A stretch of DNA of 14,140 bases from Candidatus Omnitrophota bacterium. Lineage in GTDB: Bacteria; Omnitrophota; Gorgyraeia; JABMRN01. The stretch spans positions 1 to 14,140 of the forward strand of contig JAQVOV010000030.1 in assembly GCA_028702395.1 (NCBI GenBank), given 5' to 3'. The notes under the pieces were generated by a model that did no database searches, had not been told where the DNA came from, and saw only the letters and a program-made list of their open reading frames with translations. Every line of letters starts with the position of its first letter. Position 1 is the stretch's first letter. Positions 6,699 through 12,967 of the stretch are shown here, piece after piece. The position numbers were made by a program, and so were the translations under genes.

Positions 6699-6750
6699 CC
6701 GCCAAAATTTTAATAAATTTTGGCGAGATATCCCCATCTTCGATGGCGGA
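6698..6750. repeat. Perfect 11-bp palindrome with a competing outer stem
   Basis: CGCCAAAATTT (6700-6710), loop TAAT, then AAATTTTGGCG (6715-6725) is a perfect inverted repeat. TCCGCCA at 6698-6704 can also pair with TGGCGGA at 6744-6750, and CCATC (6734-6738) with GATGG (6742-6746). The first stem and the outer stem share bases and so exclude each other. It has no strong U-run, so a terminator role is uncertain. Confidence 0.6.
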
Positions 6751-6784
6751 CGAACTCCTATTAAATCTTTTTACCGTTGAAAAA

Positions 6785-6824
6785 CTTTATATCTTTTTAT
6801 CTTTATATCTTTGTATCTTTAAAT
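6785..6824. repeat. Five tandem octamers, CTTTATAT type
   Basis: The units CTTTATAT, CTTTTTAT, CTTTATAT, CTTTGTAT and CTTTAAAT follow without gaps. Period 8 contrasts with the period-7 arrays next to it. The tract lies in the gap between xth and rlmN. Confidence 0.7.
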
Positions 6825-6830
6825 CAATTA

Positions 6831-6879
6831 TCTCTGGTCTCTGGTCTCTGGTCTCTGGTTCCTGTTCTCTGGTCTCGAA
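6831..6879. repeat. Seven tandem heptads, TCTCTGG type
   Basis: Four exact TCTCTGG units are followed by TTCCTGT, TCTCTGG and TCTCGAA. They end six bases before the rlmN stop codon. They are complementary in kind to the AGAGACC heptads at 6511-6545 and 6619-6653, so the whole xth-rlmN gap is bounded by facing arrays. Confidence 0.8.
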
Positions 6880-6885
6880 CTCCTA

Positions 6886-7902
6886 TTAACTCTTCCCTGC
6901 TAATTGTCCGCAAGCCCCATTGATCTCTTTTCCTTTAGATGCTCTTAAAGTTACTTTTACATTTTCCTTTTCAAGAGCTCTCACAAACCTTTGTACATCT
7001 GTTTTGTCAGGTTCTTCAAAAGAACATCCTTTAACAGGCATATATGCAATAAGATTTATTTTTGCTTTAAGGGTTTTTGCAATTTGTGTTAGACCAATGA
7101 CATCTTCCATAGAATCATTTTCGCCTTTTATCAATGTATACTCCAACGTGATCATGCGCCCTGTTTTTTCAAAGTACTTTTTTGCCGCACTAATTAAGCT
7201 TTTCAAAGGATACTTTTTGTTAACAGGCATAAGCCTTTCTCTTTTTTTGTCTGTAACAGCGTGTAAAGAAATGGAAAGATTTATTTGAATATTCTCATTA
7301 CTGAGTTTTTCTATTTTCTTTGCAATACCACATGTTGAAAGGGTGATCTTTCGTGCGCCAATATCCAACCCTGCCCTATCATTCATTATCCTTATTGCCT
7401 TAACTACATTATCATAATTATCCAGAGGTTCACCCATTCCCATAAAAACATAATTCGAGATAGTGTTTTGCATTTCCCTGGATGCGTATAGGACCTGATC
7501 CAATATTTCCCCAGTTTCCAGATCCCTTTTAAATCCATGTTTACCGCTGGCACAAAACATACAGCCTTGTTTACATCCTGCTTGTGTTGATATACAAAGT
7601 GTCTTTCGTTTTTCACTGATAATTATAACACTTTCAATGAACTTACCGTCAGGAAGCATAAAAAGAGTTTTTTTTGTCTTATCTTTAGCTTCCATTGTTT
7701 TAACAGGTTTTATACTGCTTAAGGAAAAATTTTTCTCAAGCACAACACTCAATGGCTTGGAAATGTTTTTTATTTCAGTGAAAGAATTGACCATCTTTTT
7801 ATAGATCCATGAAAATATCTGATCTACCCGATATTTATCATAGCCTAAAGCCATGATCTTTGCCTGAAGTTCATTGAAAGTAAAGTTCTTTATATTTTCC
7901 AT
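6886..7902 (-). CDS. rlmN: Dual-specificity RNA methyltransferase RlmN
   Basis: A 338-residue radical-SAM enzyme that methylates C2 of A2503 in 23S rRNA and, in many bacteria, A37 of some tRNAs. The 4Fe-4S motif CxxxCxxC is seen as CKQGCMFC (Cys110, 114, 117). The SAM-binding stretch MGMGEPLDNYDNV follows near residue 155, and the mechanistic C-terminal cysteine is in GACGQL (Cys331). An N-terminal RlmN helical domain (LGYDKYRVDQIFSWIYKK) precedes the barrel. Size and motifs are those of a functional enzyme. It begins 24 bases after the pseudo-receiver gene and is probably co-transcribed with it. The Shine-Dalgarno is weak (AAGAAA). The Cfr resistance relative is less likely given the overall match to RlmN, but distinguishing the two firmly would need an alignment. 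Confidence 0.94.
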   Translation of the reverse strand: MENIKNFTFNELQAKIMALGYDKYRVDQIFSWIYKKMVNSFTEIKNISKPLSVVLEKNFSLSSIKPVKTMEAKDKTKKTLFMLPDGKFIESVIIISEKRKTLCISTQAGCKQGCMFCASGKHGFKRDLETGEILDQVLYASREMQNTISNYVFMGMGEPLDNYDNVVKAIRIMNDRAGLDIGARKITLSTCGIAKKIEKLSNENIQINLSISLHAVTDKKRERLMPVNKKYPLKSLISAAKKYFEKTGRMITLEYTLIKGENDSMEDVIGLTQIAKTLKAKINLIAYMPVKGCSFEEPDKTDVQRFVRALEKENVKVTLRASKGKEINGACGQLAGKS

Positions 7903-7926
7903 GTAATTGTGTTTTTCTTTTTTTTA

Positions 7927-8694
7927 TTAACTAAAAAAATCCACGTGTTGGATCAGAAAACTCTTTATTTTCTTTATGGAATAGGGGGCTTGCAAAAAAT
8001 CACAATTGCCTATTTTAGATGCCCATTCTTTAAAGAAAATCATCTTTTTTTTCACATCTTTAGCAATATTCTCATTTGCTGATCCATTAAAGATTATTAT
8101 AGGTGTCAAACTGTTCTTGAGAGTTGTTCTTACAACTGAAACCATTTTATCTGAAATATTCTTCCCGCAGCTATATTCAATAACAAGAAGAGAATACCAT
8201 TTTACTGAAACATGAGAAAAAAAAGCAGATGCTTGTGTTGTAACATCTATTTGATAGCCTATCTTCTCTAAAAGCGATGCTACTTTTTTTATAGTGCTCT
8301 CATTGTCCCCAAAAACAAGTATTTTTTTTGTCAAAATATCCTTTATCTCATCAATGAAAAGATCTATGCAGAAAGGTCTAATAAAAAAGTTTAAAACCCC
8401 TAACAGTTTAAACTGCTCTTTACATTGAATTTTATCATTTGTATTGATAACTACCGGAAGTGTCTTGAAGTTCTTTTTAGCTCTCAGCTTTTTGAGAAAT
8501 TCTATATTATTTTTTACACCTTTTACCCCTGTTCCTAGAACAACCAGATCCACCCAATGATTATCAAGCACTTCCCATACAGTCTGCACATCAGCTGAGG
8601 CATAAACACTAAAATCATTTTTTTCAAAACGCGCTTTTAGCATAGATACGAATTTTGTATCTTTATCTGCTATTAATATATTTGCAGTTAACAT
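7927..8694 (-). CDS. Tandem receiver-like protein, both domains without a phosphoacceptor Asp
   Basis: 255 residues that split into two CheY-like halves. The first (about 3-120) starts ANILIADKDTKFVSML and has the strand DLVVLGTGVKG, where the phosphorylated Asp is Gly54; its usual Lys-Pro is Arg-Pro (106-107). The second (about 122-252) starts KKILVFGDNESTIKKVASLL, has SLLVIEYSCG with Glu173 at the acceptor position, and Ala-Pro (236-237) in place of Lys-Pro. No DNA-binding or enzymatic output domain follows. It is thus a probable pair of pseudo-receivers acting by protein contacts; Glu can mimic the phosphorylated state in such domains. The start has a perfect AGGAGG four bases upstream. 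It lies 78 bases after the GH65 gene, separated by a strong hairpin, and 24 bases before rlmN. The partner is unknown. Confidence 0.75.
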   Translation of the reverse strand: MLTANILIADKDTKFVSMLKARFEKNDFSVYASADVQTVWEVLDNHWVDLVVLGTGVKGVKNNIEFLKKLRAKKNFKTLPVVINTNDKIQCKEQFKLLGVLNFFIRPFCIDLFIDEIKDILTKKILVFGDNESTIKKVASLLEKIGYQIDVTTQASAFFSHVSVKWYSLLVIEYSCGKNISDKMVSVVRTTLKNSLTPIIIFNGSANENIAKDVKKKMIFFKEWASKIGNCDFLQAPYSIKKIKSFLIQHVDFFS

Positions 8695-8707
8695 GTGACC
8701 TCCTGTT

Positions 8708-8769
8708 ACGAGCTGCGAGCTACGTGCAACGAACTACGCGCAGCGCGCAGCACGTGGCTCGTAGCTCGT
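8708..8769. repeat. Heptad palindrome with a 20-bp stem upstream of the pseudo-receiver gene
   Basis: Heptads ACGAGCT, GCGAGCT, ACGTGCA and so on fill 8708-8771. Bases 8708-8727 and 8750-8769 pair over all 20 positions, 18 Watson-Crick and two G-U when read as RNA. The loop contains a further CGCG-CAG-CGCG hairpin. In the minus-strand transcript the stem ends three bases before the AGGAGG of the gene at 7927-8694. It follows the GH65 stop codon almost directly. No U-run is present. Confidence 0.85.
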
Positions 8770-8772
8770 TCA

Positions 8773-11241
8773 TTAAACCATTGCGGTATCTTTACTAAGT
8801 TTTATCTTATGTGTTTTTCCAGACACAAAATAATATAATTTACCTCTTACCTCTATAGGAATTGAAACTTTTTTTCTTTTTGTGGATCTCAATCTTAGGC
8901 TCAACTCATCTTTCATGATAAACAAAGATATCCATGTTCCTCTATAAAGAAATCTTGTTCTAAGTGAATTCCATTTTTTGGGAAGAGCTGGATCTATTTT
9001 TATTTTATGCTCTAATACCTTTATACCTGCAAATGCACTAAAAAGAATATTGATCGATCCCCCCATTACACCTGCATGAATACCTTCTAAAGTTGTTCCT
9101 CCTTGTGTATCATGGATATCTGATCGAAGCACATCTTCAAACCATGTCCAGGCTTCTTTTGTCCTTCCTAGGACATGTGCTATATAGCAGTGTACGACTT
9201 TACTTAATGTTGATCCATGCGATGTCCTTTCAACATAATAATCATAATTTCTCTTGAGTATATTTTTATCAAAAGCATATCCTAGCTGATTAAAGATCGT
9301 TTTAACTTCCGAAAGTGATAGAATATAAAATATCATAAGCGCATCTGCCTGTTTTGAGACTTTATATTCATCCGGAGACTTTCCTTCTGCTCGCAATATC
9401 CTATCCATTCTTCGTATATTGCCATACTTTGATCTATAAAAATCCCAATCAAGTTCTTTAAGTTTGAAATATCCATCAAATTGAGAGATAATGCCATCTT
9501 TATTAATTACAATGTTGATCTTTTTTGCTATATCATCCCACAAACTTATTTCATGTTTAGAAATATTAAGTTTTCTTATCAAGGAAGATGCAATTTCTTT
9601 AGTCACCATATCAAGAGCTTTTTTAGCGTGCATTAAAGTCCATACTATCATAAGGTTTGTATATGAATTGTCTCTTAGTCCTGGCGAACCGGCTCTTGGA
9701 AGTTTTTCATGAAATTCATCAGGCCCCATTAAACCTTCAGTATGATATCTTTTATCATTTTTACTATATTTACATAAGCTTGCACCAAATTGTGCAATAG
9801 AAAGGATGATTTCTAATCCATACTTTGTCATAAAATGCATATCACCTGAACGTTCCCAGTATTTCCATACATTATATGCAATAGCAAATGAGACATGTCT
9901 TTGAATACAACTATGATCAGGGTTCCATCTGCCTGAAAGAGGATTTAGATGCAATACTTGCGTTTCTTCACATCCTGTTGACGCACTTTGCCATGGGAAC
10001 ATTGCACCTTTATAATTATTGTCTTTTGCATAGTTTCTGGCAGCCGCTAAACGGTTATAACGGTACATTAAAAGAGCTTTTGATATAATAGGCTCATGTA
10101 GATCATAAAAATGTAATATGAACATTTCATCCCAAAAGATATGTCCTCTATATGCCTCTCCGTGAAGTCCTCTGGCAGGGATACCTGCATCTATGTTCTG
10201 ATTATGCAAAGATGCTGTTTGCAATAAATGGAAAGCATGAAGTCTAAGTGCTTGTTTGGAGAAATCATCCCCTTCTATTGAAAAATAGAATTTTTTCCAT
10301 ATATTCTCCCATACCTTTTTATGCTCATCGAAAAGCTCAGAAAAATCACCTTGTTTTTTTATTTCTGTCAAAGCCTTACTGGCAGGATCTTTAATACCTG
10401 GATCATTTGACTTATATATGGATACGATCTTTTCAATGTCATACTTTTTTTTCTTTTTTACATCTATCGAAAAATCCTGACTAATGACCTTTTTATCTGT
10501 TGTGATATTTGGGGTCTGTGTTTTGATCATCTTTGAATTACAAAACACTTTTGTCCTGGCAGCTTCACACAAGGTTATATTTGATTGTGTGGTCTTAGCA
10601 CAAATATACATGATATTCTTTCCTTCAATAGAAGCATTCAGGGCTTTTAGATGTTTTGAATTCAATTTTCTATACCTTGTTACACCCCAATTCTGCAAAG
10701 AAGCATCCAGCATGCTTTTTATGTATACTCTTCCTTCATAATTTTCAGGAGTTATTGAATACTTTATGGCACATATATGAGGATTTGCCATACTGACAAT
10801 GCGATGCTTTTCTACAAAAGTGATCTTGCCATTATTTTCCCTTATCCTCATTTTCCTTATCAAAATACCTTTTCTCATATCTAAAGTTTGATCATAATAT
10901 AAAAGTTTTTTGCTTTGAGGGTTCAGCCATTCACTGCCAGTATTAAAAAAAAGCAGCAGCCAGTTAGGGCAATTAACAAAAGCCTCGTTATATATGATCT
11001 TTTCTGCAATAGGCGTACCGATCTTATTATAAAGTCCTGCTAAATATGTTCCGGGGTAATTCACTCTTGAGGCTTTTGATTCTGAAATGGCTCCCCTTAC
11101 CCCCATATATCCATTACCAAGAGTACAAAGAGCTTCCCTTAACCCTTCCTGAGAAGGTTTAAACCAATTATAATTCAAAGTCCAGGATCTGCTTTTTTCT
11201 TCCCTGGAAAAAATATTCAAGAATTTAAATAATTTGTTCAA
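8773..11241 (-). CDS. GH65 family glycoside hydrolase/phosphorylase, OtsB1-associated type
   Basis: 822 residues with the GH65 layout: an N-terminal beta-sandwich (about 20-280), an (alpha/alpha)6 barrel (about 320-760) and a small C-terminal beta domain. Landmarks are LGNGYMGVRG (41-50), HIFWDEMF (367-374), GPDEFHE with the presumed general acid Glu509, PGLRDNSYTN (520-529), HGSTLS and GGTTLEGIHAGVMGGS. GH65 members are mostly inverting phosphorylases of alpha-glucosides (maltose, trehalose, kojibiose), with some hydrolases; the substrate here is not readable. The start is TTG at 11241, with AGGAGG four bases upstream lying inside the preceding gene; the genes overlap by 17 bases, so translation is probably coupled. 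The preceding gene encodes a phosphoglucomutase-like/trehalose-phosphatase fusion, which suggests disaccharide breakdown to glucose-phosphates. No signal peptide is visible, so it should be cytoplasmic. Confidence 0.88.
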   Translation of the reverse strand: MNKLFKFLNIFSREEKSRSWTLNYNWFKPSQEGLREALCTLGNGYMGVRGAISESKASRVNYPGTYLAGLYNKIGTPIAEKIIYNEAFVNCPNWLLLFFNTGSEWLNPQSKKLLYYDQTLDMRKGILIRKMRIRENNGKITFVEKHRIVSMANPHICAIKYSITPENYEGRVYIKSMLDASLQNWGVTRYRKLNSKHLKALNASIEGKNIMYICAKTTQSNITLCEAARTKVFCNSKMIKTQTPNITTDKKVISQDFSIDVKKKKKYDIEKIVSIYKSNDPGIKDPASKALTEIKKQGDFSELFDEHKKVWENIWKKFYFSIEGDDFSKQALRLHAFHLLQTASLHNQNIDAGIPARGLHGEAYRGHIFWDEMFILHFYDLHEPIISKALLMYRYNRLAAARNYAKDNNYKGAMFPWQSASTGCEETQVLHLNPLSGRWNPDHSCIQRHVSFAIAYNVWKYWERSGDMHFMTKYGLEIILSIAQFGASLCKYSKNDKRYHTEGLMGPDEFHEKLPRAGSPGLRDNSYTNLMIVWTLMHAKKALDMVTKEIASSLIRKLNISKHEISLWDDIAKKINIVINKDGIISQFDGYFKLKELDWDFYRSKYGNIRRMDRILRAEGKSPDEYKVSKQADALMIFYILSLSEVKTIFNQLGYAFDKNILKRNYDYYVERTSHGSTLSKVVHCYIAHVLGRTKEAWTWFEDVLRSDIHDTQGGTTLEGIHAGVMGGSINILFSAFAGIKVLEHKIKIDPALPKKWNSLRTRFLYRGTWISLFIMKDELSLRLRSTKRKKVSIPIEVRGKLYYFVSGKTHKIKLSKDTAMV

Positions 11242-12835
11242 AAAGCCTCCTGATATCGTCTAAAGAATTAACCCTGAAATCTGCAGCAGATAGTTTTGGT
11301 CTTTCTGAAACAAGTATACCTGTTGCTCTTGTTCTAAAAAACCTGAAAACATACTCATCTGTAGTATCGTCCCCTATATAGATAACCGTATTCTTTTCCC
11401 ATGAAAGGTTAAGAGTTTCCATTATCCATTTAACAGCTTTTGCTTTATCACAATCAATATCAGGTAATATTTCAAATACTTTTTTCCCTGACATCAGCAT
11501 TAACTTCTTGTTTTGTTCTACGATTTTTGAGACACAGTCTTTTATTCTGGAGAATAATATCTCATCTTTTAAAAGTCTATAATGCACTGCTAAACTGAAT
11601 TTTTTTTCTTCTATAAGAACGCCCTCTATGTCTTTTAGTTCCTGCTTAAGTGTTTCTGCAACTTCTTCTATTAGGGGAACTATTTGTTTTGCTTGTGGCT
11701 GTATAAGCGAAATATTTGGACCTTTTATATCAAAACCATGACTTCCAGCATAAAAAATATCAGGTATTTCAGCAAGTTTTTCAACATTTTCTCTCATACG
11801 TCCGCTGACAATTGCAACAAGATGTTTTTTTGACAATGCGGTCACTGTTTTTCTCATATCATTTGAAAGCACTGCAAGCTCCGGACTTTCAGCTATAGAA
11901 CAAAGCGTCCCGTCGAAATCAAGAAAAAAAACCATGTCTTTATCTTTTGAAAAAACTTTTTTAGCAGGACTGCAATAACAGGGATTGACTATTAAAAAAT
12001 CTTTACCGTCATTCTCATTGTTTATTCCCTGGAAATTATTTTTATTGTCTTCCCATCCATCCTTTAAAGGAACAGGCATACGAGAAAACCATTTATTTAT
12101 CTTTTCAATATCCATTTTGCTCATATCAGATACAATAATATCAGCCCCATGTTTAGCCAGATCATCTGCATTGTTTTCCCTGGCAATACCCAGCACAAAA
12201 CCAAATCCCCCGTTACGTCCGGCAGCAACGCCTGAAGTAGCATCCTCAACAACAACACTTTTCTCAGGCCTGCAACCGATATTCTTTGCAGCCCTAACAA
12301 AGATATCCCCTTCCGGTTTACCTTTAAGCCCAAGTTCAGCAGAAACAACTCCGTCAACTCTTGTTTCAAAAAGATCCTCTATTCCTGCAGTTTGTAATAT
12401 TTTTTGGCAATTTTTTGATGAAGAAGCGACTCCTGTTTTAATCCCTCTTTTATGAAGTTCCTTTATGAAACTTACTGTAGACTCATAGATCTGAACACCT
12501 TCAGTATCCAGAACCTGTACAAATGCTGAGTTTTTTGTATTGCCAATACCACAAACTGTTTCTTTTCCAGGCTCATCTGTAGGTTCTCCAAAAGGAATGT
12601 TTATACCGCGTGATCTAAGAAAACTTTGAACACCTTCATATCTTGGTTTACCATCAACATAAGGCAAATAATCTTTTTCGTGAGTAAATTCTCTGAATGG
12701 TTCATTATCTCTTTTTTCTCTAATGCGCAAATATTCATCAAAAGCCTTTTTCCATGCTTTGGCATGTACTAAAGCTGTTTTTGTTATAACTCCGTCAAGA
12801 TCAAAAATAACGGATTCGAATTTAAGTTCGTTCAT
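11225..12835 (-). CDS. Fusion of beta-phosphoglucomutase-like HAD hydrolase and trehalose-6-phosphate phosphatase
   Basis: 536 residues with two HAD phosphatase domains. The first (1-255) has FDLDGVI with Asp12/Asp14, a long cap with YVDGKPRYEGVQSFLRSRGI, VASSSKN, and VVVEDATSG. It belongs to the beta-phosphoglucomutase family. The second (about 298-536) is of the OtsB type: LDFDGTL with Asp306/Asp308, SGR (344), GSHG (365), VHYR (417) and YIGDDTTDE (486-494). All catalytic acids are present in both. The expected reactions are glucose-1-phosphate to glucose-6-phosphate isomerisation and removal of phosphate from trehalose-6-phosphate. Mycobacterial OtsB1 carries the same two domains fused to a GH65 domain; here GH65 is the next, overlapping gene. 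The ATG at 12835 has AAGGAG six bases upstream. No trehalose-6-phosphate synthase is in the window, so substrate supply is unknown. A linker of about 40 residues rich in Asn joins the halves. Confidence 0.9.
   Translation of the reverse strand: MNELKFESVIFDLDGVITKTALVHAKAWKKAFDEYLRIREKRDNEPFREFTHEKDYLPYVDGKPRYEGVQSFLRSRGINIPFGEPTDEPGKETVCGIGNTKNSAFVQVLDTEGVQIYESTVSFIKELHKRGIKTGVASSSKNCQKILQTAGIEDLFETRVDGVVSAELGLKGKPEGDIFVRAAKNIGCRPEKSVVVEDATSGVAAGRNGGFGFVLGIARENNADDLAKHGADIIVSDMSKMDIEKINKWFSRMPVPLKDGWEDNKNNFQGINNENDGKDFLIVNPCYCSPAKKVFSKDKDMVFFLDFDGTLCSIAESPELAVLSNDMRKTVTALSKKHLVAIVSGRMRENVEKLAEIPDIFYAGSHGFDIKGPNISLIQPQAKQIVPLIEEVAETLKQELKDIEGVLIEEKKFSLAVHYRLLKDEILFSRIKDCVSKIVEQNKKLMLMSGKKVFEILPDIDCDKAKAVKWIMETLNLSWEKNTVIYIGDDTTDEYVFRFFRTRATGILVSERPKLSAADFRVNSLDDIRRLFEQII
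11246..11251 (-). promoter_or_regulatory. Ribosome binding site of the GH65 gene inside the upstream gene
   Basis: AGGAGG on the minus strand encodes Arg-Arg near the end of the fusion protein and lies four bases before the TTG start of GH65. This supports translational coupling and the TTG start. Confidence 0.75.
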
Positions 12836-12847
12836 TATGCTCTCCTT

Positions 12848-12967
12848 ACTATGCGTCTATGTGTAGTGAGTCGTGTGTCTATGCGTCATGGGGAATTGTA
12901 TCTTGAAAGAACTTGTGTAGTCTTCCTCTGCAGACTCACGACACACAAACACAAGACACACGACCCA
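12848..12967. repeat. Heptad inverted-repeat element between the antiporter and phosphatase genes
   Basis: The left array (12848-12890) has GTGTGTC/ATGCGTC-like heptads and the right array (about 12931-12967) has GACACAC-like heptads reaching the antiporter stop codon. GTCGTGTGTCT (12870-12880) pairs exactly with AGACACACGAC (12954-12964), and GTGAGTC (12866-12872) with GACTCAC (12933-12939), in different registers. The element occupies nearly the whole 132-base gap. I see no convincing promoter for the downstream gene in it. Confidence 0.75.

Noticed and set aside
6498..6879. Possible CRISPR array
   Set aside because: The repeats are 7-8 bases, adjacent to one another and without unique spacers of regular length; no cas genes are present.
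8705..8772. Rho-independent terminator after GH65
   Set aside because: The stem is strong but is not followed by a U-run on the minus-strand transcript; the next bases lead directly into a ribosome binding site.
11985..12455. A 156-codon open frame on the plus strand
   Set aside because: It lies entirely antisense to the well-supported phosphatase fusion gene, is rich in Ser/Pro/Leu as expected of a shadow frame, and shows no recognisable domain.
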